Shown here: one piece after another, positions 51,251 through 64,000 of the stretch
Position numbering within the stretch: position 1 is the stretch's first letter
How the letters are laid out: each line of letters begins with the position of its first letter
Assembly (NCBI GenBank): GCA_034670405.1
Contig: JAXDDX010000040.1
Location: 2,845,501 to 2,909,500, forward strand
Source of the DNA: Hoplostethus atlanticus
Taxonomy: Eukaryota; Chordata; Actinopteri; Trachichthyiformes; Trachichthyidae
Direction of reading: 5' to 3'
Length of the DNA: 64,000 nt
Made by a program: the position numbers and the translations under genes
Notes under the pieces: generated by a model
Database searches by the model: none
What the model was told of the DNA's origin: nothing
What the model saw: only the letters and a program-made list of their open reading frames with translations

Positions 51251-51407
51251 TCCAGAATTCCCCTTCGCATCTCTTACTGTCGTCAACGACTGGCTGCCAG
51301 ACCGACGAGAAGAGAAAAAGAGAAAAACAAAGAAGTGTGCTGGTGACTGACTTTCCTCGGGACTTATTAGAAGTGTTTTAGCTGATTTTTCCACCAAGGC
51401 ATTAAAG
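51251..51407 (+). other. sdcbp2: sdcbp2 non-coding first exon (5'UTR), start uncertain
   Basis: A strong donor, ATTAAAG|GTGAGA at 51407/51408, follows CpG-containing sequence. The start codon of sdcbp2 lies at the second base of a later exon that begins right after an acceptor (54547), so at least one upstream non-coding exon is required, and this is the best candidate. The 5' border is only a guess from base composition. GCTAACGTTAGC (51505-51516) follows within 100 bp. Confidence 0.5.
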
Positions 51408-54400
51408 GTGAGACTGCCTCAAGCGTTAACTAACCTAGCAAACCGTTGGACGAAACCAACGGTACACCAAGCAAGCTAACGTTCGTTTACCTAGCAAGCG
51501 TGTGGCTAACGTTAGCTTTTTGCTTTCCTGTTGTGTTGATGTTGTGTGTCTGTGATGGGAACAAAGACGTCATAGCTTTGCTACTTAGCTAATTTCCTGA
51601 TACCTGAAGTAGCCGATAATTTGTTCTAATTTACCGGCCAAGTGAAGAGTTATCTAGCTAAACATTGTAAATATAGATTTGCCTTCGGGTTCTAGAGCCA
51701 GCTAACAGTGAAAGGTTGGTTAATTTTTAATCACTGTGGCCCAGTCAGGTAGCTAACATTTGCTGATATCGCATATGATATTGACACAGCAGAAGTTAAT
51801 CTCTGAACATTGTACACCTGAATGCCTATCCCTGAATATCAAACCAAGGGATAGACTAATCTTATTTTAACTAACCAAACAATGTCTTAAATCATAGCTA
51901 GTTAAGACCTTCGTGATGATCTCAGAGCCTCTTGTCTCCATGCTGTCCTGCATTAATAATACAATACGGATTACAGTACCTAATTTGTACAGGAAATATG
52001 TGACTCCATTTTTTAGTACAGTACAAAGGGTGTGGGCCAGTTCAAAGCAGTGCAGACCTCTGCGTTTCCTTGCCGTTGTCAGTAATCCTCCTTCTCCTCC
52101 CCCCTCCCCCCCTCTGTCCCTTTCCCAACCATGTCAATAGACCGGAATAAGTTGCCAAGGGGACCACATTCTTCATGTATCTAACCAATTCGTTCAGGCT
52201 TACTGAAGTTAGCCCCCTCTCTCCTCTCCACCAAAGCAGTTGGATTGCTGAATACAGTTAGACTGAAAACCAATGAATGCAACAAGAATGTGAAGCATCT
52301 TTCTGTCAGTTGAACTATTCTCAGTAAAGTAATGCGTATATGGGATAGTCGTTGAGATTTTTACAGCCCTGTTTCTGCTGCCTGTTTGTTTGTTCATTAT
52401 ATACCAGTGTAGGGATTTTCCTTGTCCAACTTCACTTGTCCACTTCACTTGGACTGCGGTTGTGACCAGCTCAAGAATTGGATTATGTCATTACAAGAGC
52501 TGCCCAAAACACACAATTTTCCCAAGCTTATTTGTTTATAACCCCAGCCCATTTGTCTGAATGAGGGAGGTATAAAAAGCAAACAAACACGGCTGAAAAG
52601 CAAACACTGGAAGGTATTAAAGTGGCTCTCTGTGTCCAGTGACACAATGATGCATTTGTTTGTGAGGACTGAGAATAGCAGAATAGAGTAGTCGCTTGAG
52701 TGTCTGAGAGTTGGATCTCACAGTAATGTGATTGCGGGCAGAATGTTTTGCTTACATTAGGGACTCAGGTGCAGTTTTTTGATACTTGTGCGAAAATGAG
52801 TGACCACATAACCTACCACGGTGTATGTGTCAAATCAATATAAACTGTTAGATTTGTGGCAACGTGTGCCAGTTCGAAAGGTCTATTTAGGCGTTGGTTG
52901 GAGTTTAAGGCCTTTTTTGAATATTCTTTTAAATATTTTTGTAAGTGAGTGAATAATTTTTTTTGGCTTGACTTGAGTATGATTTTTCAAATTGCTGCCA
53001 TTTGTGAATACGTCTATCAGCAGGATTTTGTGTTTGTGTAGTTTTTTTGGCAAGGGCACAGACTTTTACATAATCTCTTTGGTCATGACAGCAGTATCAC
53101 ATTGTCAAACTTCCTTTTCCTTTTCTACTGTCAGTTACAGTGTTCATCACATGTCTTGTGATCTTGATTCGCTGCGGTGACAAAGAGTCACGGAGAAATC
53201 AGTGCTGCTTCTATTTTTTCATCATTGCTTTATTTTTAGAGTAGAAGGACTGGAAAGATTGGACAGGTATGAAGTTGCCTCTTCAGTGGTAACAATAATT
53301 ATTGTTCCAAAATAGAAGCTGTTCATTTGAGATAACAGTGCATAGGTGTGGACATGATTCCAAGTGTAGGCTATTGAGGCAAGTTAGTCAAAGGATTCCT
53401 ACATACACAAACAGGCGCCATTACACAACAGACAACACACTCCAGCATGCTTCCGGTCTGGCACCCGTCACAATTTCAGTGAGTGCCTCAACCTGTTGTG
53501 CTGTACTGTGTACACACTCTGAGGCAATCTTTTATCTTTCATTTCCTGTTTCCACTCTGCGTGCTGCCTGATCCATACCCTTTCCTTTCTCTCTTGCTTT
53601 CTCTCTCTTACTTTTTCATTCTCTCTCTAATGGATATAGCCAAAGTGATTGATAGTTGCTCATTAGCCTCTTGCTGAGCCACCTGACGTCCCATAAAGGA
53701 GCTGAGTGCACAGCTATCCTGTTAATCCCTCAGCCATAGACCGATTGATCGATTTTTCTACAGTCATAAGACTGACCATGTAGGAAATGGCTATTTGTTT
53801 TTCTGTGATGCTGTCTTTGTGCCAGCAACGTCATCAGTCACACTAGAACTGCAACTTGGATCAGCACAGAAGAAGCATAGCTTGGATGCACTAAGCATTC
53901 ATAGAGTCAGATAACATTTGGCCTATGTTGTTTTTATCCAATTCTAGATCTACTTTAGCCTACCACAACATGGAGGTTGTAGCTGTTTGGTTTTTGGTCT
54001 TTTGGGTATCGGTTTCAAATGGCTAGAGATTGAGCACAAGGGAAGTCAGCCTGAGGCTTGCATAACCATTGTGGTTTAAAACAGATGCAAAGCTCGAGGA
54101 CAGGCAGTAGGAACCTGGGAGCCATTACACATTTTCTGTGTGTATGTACGCCTATGTGTGTGTATTTGTGCCTTTCCACCCTCCATCTTGGCTCAAGTAT
54201 TTTGTGCTATCGTGTATGTTGTACAAGTCACCTATTTGTAGAGTCCCAAATATAACATCCATGTCTGAACCTCAACATACAACTATATCATGGAAAGAAT
54301 GTGTTACTGCAGTCCTGTAACACATTTTGGCAGTTGAGCTTTGGATTTGAAGAGAGTGGATGAATGACATGGAAAGATGTTCGTTTCTCCCCCTTTCTCT

Positions 54401-54547
54401 TCCTATTTGCTGTTACCCTCCTTCCTCCTCTTCTCCTCTTCCACCCTGCACAGAGGCATCATTGAGGATTACTTTAAGACTTTATGAAACAGCAACTGTT
54501 CTCTCTTTACACCAAAAACTTGACATTGTTTCTGTTTTTCTCCGTAG
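51408..54547 (+). other. sdcbp2: sdcbp2 intron 1
   Basis: About 3.1 kb between the putative 5'UTR exon and the first coding exon, whose acceptor is CTCCGTAG. It contains a GCTAACGTTAGC palindrome at 51505-51516 and no recognised coding sequence. Confidence 0.45.
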
Positions 54548-54548
54548 A

Positions 54549-57500
54549 ATGTCCCTGTATCCATCCCTCGAGGACCTGAAGGTCGACAAGGTCATCAGGG
54601 TAAGACAAGTGTATTAAACTGAATCAATTTAGGCAGAGCCGTCCATCTAGAGATAATTAGGCCTGTAATAATAGCCATTGAAATCAGCAAGGCCCCAAAA
54701 GGGCTCTATGCTTCCTGATAGTATGTTCAATAAGCAAACATTTCCAAGAAACAAATCAAATTCCAGTCTATAAAGCAAAGCTATAGCTGGTGTTGTTTAG
54801 TAACAACTTGTAGCTCCACAAGGTAAGAACCAAATCACTGGTGGCTTAAAAATACCCAGACCTCTAAATATCACAACTTTTTTGGAGGCCAATAGTTTTA
54901 TATCCTTGTTAAACCAGAACTTGCATGTGACACAAGCTATTCTATGGCTGCTCTTGTATAATGTGGTGGAGGAAGAAGTAGCCTACACTCACTTATCTGG
55001 TCCTACTGTTATAAAGCAACTGACAGTTATATTGTCTTGGCCCAGCATACAGTATACTGGAGAATGTTGATGCACATTGGGTCCACTGTATGCTTAAACA
55101 AATTAATTTCATAACTATTATGGCTTTCTTAAAATGTTCTGGGTTTTCAGGTTCTTTGGATATGCAACTCGGTTATAATGATGGTTCCTGTTTGCCTGCC
55201 GCCACTACGTCCATTTCCTCTTCTTTTTATATTGTCCTGTTGACAACCTGTCCTGCCTTTTATACTATATTCACTATTATGTGCCCATCATTCAAGTACA
55301 GTCCCCATACTCTGCTGTGTCTCAATGATATCTAGGCCCAGGCCCAGTTCGTCCAGACCACCACCCCTGTACCAGCTATCGCTGAGGGAACGTACCAGCC
55401 TGAGCCTGCCACCGCTGGGATGCCAGGATCAAGTAGGTCCCAAGCCTCACGAGGCCTCTCGAGTTAAACAGTTCAGACCAGAATAGACATAGACATACAT
55501 AGGTAAAGACCTTCACCTGTGTCTGCCCTCCTTTTTCTCCTTATTCTTTTTCTTTTGCCCTCTTTTCCTACAGTTGGATGTTTTTTCATGTCGCTCTGTG
55601 GGGGGTCTATCCCGCTGAGCTCATCTATTCTTGGAAGGAGAATAGTGAGTGGGCTCCATAGCTCTGTGGTATTGAGGACAGATAAAGACGTGTCGAGTGA
55701 ACGGTCTGGGATAGGAGGAGGGCGTTATGGGGTCTTTGGGCAACAAGGGGACAGAATGGGCCCCCTCAGCTGGACTATGATCTCTCTCTATCCCTCTTAG
55801 TCTCTGAGTTTCTCTCTACTCCTCTTTCATCCTGTTTCTAACCAAGGGGTTTATTTTTTATTGAGTTTGTGTGAAAGTAGGCTGGGACACTGCAGTAAGC
55901 ATGTCTCATCAGTGGTGCGGGGAATGTTGGTGTAGAGGGAGAGAGATCGGAGGGAGAGAGCCAGACAAAAGAGGCACCCACAAAAGATGAAAAGCAGGCA
56001 AAATATGTGCAGGGGGCCCTTGAGAGGATAACAATTTTTTCCCTGCTCATTTTCACCCACTCTCCCTCTTTTTTCTCTTCCATACATTCAGTTTCTCTTT
56101 CTAGTTTTCTGTTTGGATGCAAAGTCCTGTGGGCTTTTGGTCCTTTGTTTTTCCTTTAGTAGAGCTAGCTATGAGTCACCATGGAGACTAGCTCTGGCAG
56201 TGGTGCTGGGACAGGGGAGGACGAGAGAAAGAGAGGAGGAGGGAGAGACCCGAGGAGGCAGGACTGGGCTAGAAGAGAGAAGGGAGGAGTTTCTTCTCCT
56301 GGTGTGGATGAGCGAGACCGGAAAGGAGGTGAAAGGGGGCAACCTGGCTGGCATCAGCCCTGGACGACAGTCCAGCCAGATGGACTAATGTTGTAAAATG
56401 TAGCCGCTGCGTTCAGATTGCCACAAGTTATCCTTCACCTCCCTCCTACACATTTGGCCAAGGAAAAGACCCAAGAAAAAGAAGCTGAAGTTACCAGCTG
56501 TGTGGGTTTCAAGCATGGAAAAAAGGATGGCGATTCTATGTTCACACAATCGTTTAGTATCACACTTTAGGCCACCTACACGAGAACCATGCACTTCACC
56601 AGTTTTTAGGAAACTCTCCTGAGTCTGATTAAGCATCAGTCATGTCAATATGACTTTGGATCGATGTATATAGATCATGGAAAAACAGCAGAATTTATTT
56701 TCTTCAAATTTGTACTTTTTCTAATTTTCTTAAATGGCATCTCCATCAACAAGAAACTCTTTTGAGTCTAATGAGCCATAACATCTCAATGCGGCTTCAA
56801 TGAGCGGTCACTGTTTTTAATGCGTCTTTGAGATCAATAGATATAGACAATCACAAATCTCAATGCGATTTCAGGATCAATACAGCCAATCAGCAATCAA
56901 CAGTAGGGTCTTAAATGACATAACTAATTGGTAGTAAACTCTCTCCCGAGTCTGACAAGCCATCATTGAGGATCAATAGATACAGACCAACCTACTACAT
57001 ACAAGCTGCTGGTTGCAGCTCATACAAACTGTGTCCTGCTGTAAGCTTTTAATAGGTGGACTACATGTCTTATCAGACCTCGGTGCAGGGCAGCGCCATT
57101 GTTTCTGGGTCAGTGTTGTAACTCCAGTCTGTCAGTCCTACACACCTTTACATTCTAGGGGCAAACTCTAAGTAGCAAGACTATGTTTTATTAGAATGTA
57201 AACATTCATTGAAATGTAGTGTACTGCTATGTACTCTGAAACTACCATACTTGTAGTAGTTTTCAAAGATACAAAGATGAATTTCAATATTGATTTGGTT
57301 CTCCCATACCAATGAACAACCAAAGAATCTTTACTGTGCAACAGTCAAGAAGCTTGCTTCAATAGGCGAGCTTGTCCAATACATTGTTTTTGAAAAGATA
57401 CTGATCGGCCAGTAGAGTTTCTCTAGGAGTCAGTCAGTCCAGACCGTTAAATATTGAGTAAGTTTGAAATGTGGGTTTGGGTTCAAGGGTTCCCAGTTAG

Positions 57501-60500
57501 CTCTAGAGAGACTTCTGAGAAGGAGAAGGTCATGCTAAGGGCAAATTGTGAGAACAGTGAACTTGTATTTAATAATCCCTGAATAAAGGAGCGGAGTTCA
57601 TTCCCTAGCCAAGGACAGTTTTTTGGATTTGCTCATGTGGGTAGATGAGGAGTGGAGGAGGCATGTGTGGGAGAGGAGAATGAGAGCGATTGTGATGAAA
57701 CGGGCAAAGCACAAAAGCAGAAATGGGGAAACGAGAGGGCAAGCCAAAATGAAGAAGTATTATGACTAAGCAAGCTCCATTTTCTTAAGTAATAACGAAA
57801 CATTTCCAATGTAGGATGTTGGGATGAATCATGGGCTACATATGCCTATCCTCTTACCTTTATCTTTGGCCAATATGGGAGTATGTTTCTCTGTGTCAGC
57901 TAATCCATCCTCTGCAGCACTACCACGACTGGGTCCTGTAACTGCATAACGATGTACTAAGTAGCTGGGCAGACGTACGTGTGTTTGTTTCGCACACTCT
58001 CGTCACTGGTTTTGCTTATGTTCATTTCTCTACCTCTGACAACCTTCCTGACATTTCCTTCTCTCCGTCTTAGCCAGGATAAATGCAGTAATCATTATAA
58101 TGCCAATACCAGGCTCATGTTGCCAGAAAAGTGGCGCAGACACGCACGAATAGAGCTGGGTAAACACTGTTCAAAGAGACAGACAGGGAAACAGACAGGA
58201 ACTCAAAGAGGACAAATGGACAAAGGCAGGCAGCAAGGCAGGCACTAGGAGGAAACTGTGGCCTTTCCATCAGAGCCAGGGACTGAACGATGCCAGGAAA
58301 GTTTTACTGCACTGCAACACAGGCTGCTCATTATCAGCACTCTTCCTCTGGAGGGCTCAACGTAGCTCAACCATGACACTGTTGTAATGGGCGGTGTCAC
58401 TAAAATGAAACGTGTAGGAAAGAATGAGATCAGCGATAAAGACTGCTGTAGTTGCGGCTGAGATAAAAGAATATTTGCACACCTTTTGACTACATTTTCC
58501 AATGTACAATCTGATAGAGACTAACTAGCGTATCCTTGATGCTACAGCCCAGGGAAAGAAGCCCTCAGTAGACATTAGAGGTAGTGGTTTAAGGAGTATG
58601 TGTATGTATGTTTTTGGGGTTATTAAGTGCTCACCTCCCATCACAGAGGTGTCGATTTCAGAAGGCCTGTAGCTTACAGTGTTGTTAAACTGATATTAAG
58701 ATACTGGGATTTTTCATAGGATTGACCTGGGCTAAATTCTGACTGCATATCTCTCATATCTTCCCTGTCCCCTTTCTCTCGATCCCACCTATTCTCCCTC
58801 CCTCCATCTGCCCCCCACCCCCCTCTCCTGCTCTTCACCTACCTGCCTCCCTCTCCCTCCATCTGTCTCTCAATTCTCCCAGGCTTGTACCCTAATCTCG
58901 AGGACCTCGGGGATTATATGGGTCTGAGCCTAAACAGCGATGAAGTCCAGAGGAACCTGGCCTTGGTGCCTGTGGCTGAAAATGTAAGTCAGTGTGTGTG
59001 TGAAGGTATCTATTGCATGCAAGCATTTGAAGGTTGGTGTGTGTGGACAGATTATTCCCATCATCCCTTTATGACTCGACGTGTAAGATTTGAAGTCACA
59101 TTTAATTAAGCAGAATGTCAGAATGCCTTTATCTTAAAACCATCAGCCGATAGTGATTTAAAACCCTGTTGTTGCTAACTGGTAACCTTGTCTGGTGGGA
59201 GCCATGAGCTGTTGATAATTCAGAGCAGAACACTGTTCTGTTCCTAGAGATGCACATTACTGACTGACTCATCACAAGCCTGAAGCTGTGTGTGGGAGGG
59301 TGTGAGCTCTCCACTCCCCTCAGCGTGAGTGTGTGTGTGTGTATGTGTGTGTGATGCGATGCTCCGTGTGCCAAGGCTTTCACAGTAGCCTAGCATGCCC
59401 ACTGACCTTTCAACCATCTGTATTCTCTGTTGTTTGGTCATATATTTTACCCTATTATTCTTCTGCTTGTTGATTTCTTTGCTCAGTCATATAAATGAGG
59501 AATCGTTTTTAAAAAGTAGTGCCCAAAGCCTTCCTGCCTCCATTCACTGGTTGAGAAGGAGGAGATGAAATTGAATCCTCCCACACACCTCTATTTGATA
59601 CAGCATTCCTTTTCATCTCCGGCTGAATTTTAATGTAACATTCCTCTTTACTCTTGTTTTTTCCTCCTACCTCTTTTTTTTGTCTCATCTCCCCCTCACC
59701 CTGTCTTGATTTGTCTTTTTCTCAACCCACCTCTCTTACACTTTCTTGCCTTTCTTCTCCTCCCTCTATTCCTCCCTCCCTTCCCCTCCTCAGCAGGTAG
59801 CAGTGCCCTCCATTTCGGGCATTGGGGGCATGGTACGACCGGTGACTGGGGCAGACGTTGGCATCAGGAGGGCTGAGATCCGTCCGGGGCTGCGGGAGGT
59901 CATCCTCTGTAAGGACCAGGACAGGAAGGTCGGCCTCCGGCTCAGGGCCATCGACAACGTGAGTCTGCACGAACCCATTGAAAGCCAGCGTTTTACCCAT
60001 TAATTATTGAGCTCATTTCACTAATATCTGTTTCACACTAGACTAGTGACCTAGGAAATGCACAGGTTGACCGTCAGTGTGAATAGGTCAACCGTGGTAG
60101 ACTGATTGCCTCCTACATGTAATGGACCCTTTCCAATATCTTTTCTCTCCACATTTCATCTTTCTCCTTTCCTTTCTCTCATGTCCTTGCCTCTCTCCTT
60201 TGTTCTTGCTCCTGTTTTCTTTCCATTATCTGCCCCTGCCCTCTCTATCTCTCTGCTCTCTTCTCCCTCGTTTTCTTTTATCTTATTTCTAATGTTTTAT
60301 CTCTTTCCTCCTGGCTCTCTCAGGGAGTGTTTATCCAGCTGGTGCAGGCTAACTCCCCTGCGGCCCTGGCTGGGCTGCGCTTCGGGGACCAGGTCCTTCA
60401 GATCAACGGGCAGAACTGTGCCGGCTGGAGCCTGGACAAGGCCCACAAGGCCCTGAAGGCGGCCTCCGAGACCCGCATCGAGCTTGTGGTTCGGGACAGG

Positions 60501-61769
60501 TGAGGAGGTGGATTGAGGTCATGGAATTAGAGCAGTGTTTTCTAAACTATGGGTCAGGGCCTGTTTCCTGTAGGCCCCCATGTGAACAACACTTTGAAAG
60601 TATAAAATAATCACTGGATTATGAGTATGAATTACATTGCAATGAAAAAAGGTACTCACACTAGATTATGTGCCCTTAGTGGTTTATTTAGCAATGTTTT
60701 GTCCTCATCTGGTCTTTGTCAGGTATATCTGTCCTGACCTGTACATGAGAAGGAGCAGCTGAGGTCTAAACATTGCTTAATAAATCACTAAGTCTGCATT
60801 AATCTAATGTGTGGATATCTGTTTTTCTATTAAAGCATATACCACCTCCTGACATATGAGAACACAGAGGGAAAGATCAGAATGGTTGATACCCCTGTAA
60901 CTGATATTGGTGATGTTTTGAAAACAAATAAACACAATTATATTAGAAAATCAGTCATGTTTTCTCAAAAAGTAACAACATAGCTATATTATTATTATTA
61001 TTATTATTGAAATCTGAGATGAAATATATAATATAAGAAATAACATCATTCTTGCCCACACACTTAGCACTGTGCAAATTGGTGTTGTGTATATATTTGG
61101 TAATGGTTATATTTAAACAGGTGAGGTCCACCATCTGCCATCTGCTACAGATAGTTTTCATTGGACCTCACCAGAAGGAGAAACCAATGTACACAACTTT
61201 ATATATTTGGCTCCCTCTGCTGGCCGTTTGTTCACTCAGCACTCAAAATACCTTGGATAAAACTGCCCAATATCATACATGATATATAGATATATTGGTT
61301 CATTCCTTCTTTCTGTTTATTGCTAATGGAGTTTCTTGCTTTATAAATACATAAGCATATAGGGACTTAAAAAGCTCAGACTCAAACTCATCTTTTGTTC
61401 CAGAAAAGCTCTGTATGTGCAACACATGTGTTGCATGTGTGAGCCAGCCTAGGGTTCCTAAATGTTTCTGTTCTTCTGTGTCCGTCTGCTCTCCAGGCCA
61501 TTCCAGCGCACCATCACCATGCACAAAGACAGCTCAGGCCACGTGGGTTTTATCTACAAGTCTGGTAAAATCACCTCGCTGGTCAAGGATGGCTCTGCTG
61601 CCCGCAACGGCCTGCTGACCGAACATTACATCTGTGAGATCAATGGACAAAATATCATTGGACTCAAGGTCAGACTCTTGTTGTTTCTGAAAAGAGTGTA
61701 TATAATGTGACTCTTTTGGCATTGGTAGGGCCAGTTATAGGTATGAACTCTATTTCCACCTGATTCTAG

Positions 61770-61826
<57 letters not shown>

Positions 61827-62716
61827 GTGTTAGGAGAGTCTAGTTTTAAGTATAGTTTGAGCTGCTGTTGCTGATTTTATGTGTATTTTTTCCAGGATTC
61901 TCAGATCAAGGACATCCTTCTCACTTCTCCCACCGCCATGACCATCACCATCATGCCCAAGTTCATCTATGAACACATGATTAAAAGGTAGGGCTCCAGT
62001 TCACATTGCTTCAAAGTTAAAGATATCAATACAGCAAGTTTATAAAGAACACATCATGTCCAGCCACACCATTGAAGAAGTGTGCCTTGAAGCAACGTGC
62101 AGTGAATTTGAACTCAGCCATAGCTCACCTCCAAGCCTGTGATGAGCACTCCAGAGACTTGCTCAGGATTTTGCTGTCAACCTGGCGAGTGTATGTTGGA
62201 TCTTAAATTCTGTTTCATTGCCTAGTTAATGTTTCACACCATCACTCCAGGATTTCAGGGTTTTTCTACGGGAACTGCCATTCCTTTCTAAGAAATACTT
62301 ACTTTTTTTTTTACATGTCACTATAATTCTTTAGCCTCATTCATTTGGAGTGGCATTACTCGGGGAGGTCCTGTAATTGCAATTATTACCAACAGCATCT
62401 GAAAATTGTAATCCAGTTGGAATCTGCCATGTCTGGAAAGTAAACTTGGTGGTCATCTGATAATAGCAACCTAGTTTGAATTGAGTAGATTATGACGTTT
62501 ATCATCCAGGCTACAAGCAGTCATTTGAAATCAGATCTTTATTCCACATGAATGGTTTTCTGTAATTAAACACATTACATGACTTCCCCAGTAAATCCAG
62601 TCTGAATAGGGCTTTTGTGTGGTCCTGTTCAGTGCCATGCTTATTCATTTTATTTTCCCAGGATGTCCTCTGGTCTGCTGCGGTCAGCCATGGACCACTC
62701 CGTCCCCGAGGTGTGA
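54549..62716 (+). CDS. sdcbp2: sdcbp2, syntenin family tandem-PDZ scaffold, complete
   Basis: Binds C-terminal tails of syndecans and other membrane proteins, phosphoinositides and ALIX in endosomal/exosomal traffic (family knowledge). Eight coding exons: 54549-54599, 55336-55432, 58883-58983, 59794-59958, 60324-60499, 61497-61668, 61896-61987 and 62662-62716; 909 nt, 302 residues (human syntenin-1 is 298). N-terminus [16 protein letters not shown] is diagnostic. LYPxL ALIX-type motifs at 3-7 (LYPSL) and 51-55 (LYPNL). PDZ1 is about 117-196 ([20 protein letters not shown]; carboxylate loop GLRL), PDZ2 about 201-280 ([20 protein letters not shown]). C-terminus MDHSVPEV. The exon 4 acceptor is CAGCAG, so Gln84 may be optional. 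The name sdcbp2 rather than sdcbp rests on the neighbouring fkbp1a and nsfl1c, and on IYEHM and PFQRT, which I recall in syntenin-2; the paralogue choice is less sure than the family. Confidence 0.93.
61773..61822. repeat. (GT)n microsatellite in sdcbp2 intron 6
   Basis: A pure GT run of about 50 bp, about 75 bp upstream of the exon 7 acceptor; intronic GT runs close to acceptors can affect splicing in other genes. Confidence 0.95.
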
Positions 62717-64000
62717 GGACCAGGAGGAGGAGGAGGAGGAGGAGGAGTACACCTCAATCAGGATGTCTACAATCTACAGAGAGATCCATCTCTTACTCTT
62801 TCTTTCTTTCCTCTTATCTTTTTCTCTCTAACTGTCTCTCTCTTTCTGTCTTCATACCAAACCACCTCCTGCATCACAATCATTATCGTCGTCACCATGT
62901 TTCATCCTTAACATAATCTTAAAATGCCTTTTTTTTCTCTTTGTTTTAATTATCTTGGTATGTTATTCAATATACCCTTTTCTACATTTTCCTTCTCTCT
63001 GTTGGCATGTCTAGTACCTTTTTATATGTTAATCTTGTAGTCTAAGTATTACATGTTTTTTTTTCTTGTTTTGTATGTTACAATAAGGACAGTACATAAC
63101 TTTTTTTAAAAGCCATGCACGCTATCATGAGTCCAGAGCTTCCTCCTTTATTGTGGAGATGGATCACTGGCAAGTGACCTTTCACCTCGTCTCAAAATGC
63201 TGTAAATGCCAGTGCTCCCCATGTTAGTCATCATAGCCCTATCATATAGATTATAGCTGCGCTCTCAGTCCCTGCACTTGGCCCACAATGTGTGTACGTA
63301 AACAATTTGATTATACTGAGTGGAGTTAACACCCAGGGCCTCATGTATAAAACTGGTTTGTGGCTTCATTCCAGATTCCTTGATACAGTCACTTTCACCT
63401 GGGTAATGAAAGAAATTGGTTTTTAGCAAAGAAACTGGTTTTAGCTTTTGATATATCACAGAAAATGTGGCAATATAAATGTAACCTGCTGATTTTGGCA
63501 TCGAGAGTCTTCAGGAGAACCTTTTCTGATGGAGGCCCCTGGCCCCCTCTAAATTGAATGCTAGGCTCCTTGACCTGGTGAAGCTCGGGCAGAATTATTA
63601 CATGGCAGCCTCCACTTTCTCCAAGAGATGGCAATGTGTCATAATACCACTCAGCTCATACATTTCCTGTCCATACAGGCAAGTGTCGTGATGAGAAGGA
63701 CTCTTGATTTGTTTCTAATTTTGTGTTTAGGTACTGGGAACAATATGTGCACATTCCAGGGAGAAGTGTAGGGAAGAGGGCAGCAGTGGATGTTTGTTGC
63801 CCTATGCAGCTGGACTTTATGGCCCTGTCCACAAACGAACAAGACGATAGTACAGTATGACATCGCCTGTCAGAAAGTTGAGTCCTTCTTTTTTAATGGT
63901 TTTCCGGCAGATCTCTTGTGCTTTCAGACCTACTTGATTTGTGATAGGGAACTGTTGGCAAATTTGGTTTCTTTGTGGACAGGGTCTGTGCTGGGCGGAC
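62717..64000 (+). other. sdcbp2: sdcbp2 3' untranslated region and downstream DNA
   Basis: Starts with a short (GGA)n run after the TGA at 62714-62716, then pyrimidine-rich DNA. No canonical AATAAA was found up to the window end; AATAAG near 63082 is the closest variant. Open frames on the minus strand at 63265-63634 show no recognised domain. No further gene identified. Confidence 0.45.

Noticed and set aside
63490..63640. Possible exon on the minus strand after sdcbp2
   Set aside because: No recognised domain and no clear splice-site pair; could belong to the 3'UTR or a repeat.

Overview
The window looks like a piece of a ray-finned fish (teleost) chromosome. The genes are vertebrate-type, split by short GT-AG introns. 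The spaces between them are full of long (GT)n, (AC)n, (CT)n and (GATA)n microsatellites, a tRNA-derived SINE, LINE tails and small DNA transposons, as is usual in fish. No bacterial or viral features were seen.

Layout. Positions 1-3030 hold the 3' part of fam110a (open at the left edge) and its 3'UTR. About 25 kb (3031-28160) then has no recognisable protein gene; it carries many microsatellites, one intact tRNA-Gly(CCC) on the minus strand (14465-14535), a dispersed repeat split by a SINE (17203-17440) and a LINE tail (26551-26735). nsfl1c (p47, the p97/VCP cofactor) lies at 28164-38389 in nine coding exons. Its third intron holds a 4.4-kb nested transposon. Positions 38390-45000 hold the nsfl1c 3'UTR and a transposon-rich stretch with a degraded carboxy-terminal relic of an MFSD2-like transporter gene, invaded by a hAT-like element that in turn holds a probable solo LTR. 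fkbp1a (FKBP12) follows at 45013-48270 in four coding exons, then sdcbp2 (syntenin, two PDZ domains) at 54549-62716 in eight coding exons with a non-coding first exon near 51400.

All four genes are on the plus strand. From memory, FAM110A, NSFL1C, FKBP1A and SDCBP2 also lie close together on human chromosome 20p13, so this looks like a conserved vertebrate block. They share a location, not a pathway: fam110a is linked to centrosome and spindle, nsfl1c to p97-driven Golgi and ER membrane fusion, fkbp1a to prolyl isomerisation and calcium-channel or TGF-beta receptor regulation, and sdcbp2 to PDZ scaffolding and endosomal or exosomal traffic.

The most unusual object is the nested element in nsfl1c intron 3. 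It has terminal inverted repeats of about 540 bp and carries an open frame with Cys/His-rich and helical regions but no transposase motif I recognise. One of its arms is split by a separate 1400-bp element with a TAA target duplication, and the intact arm shows the empty site.
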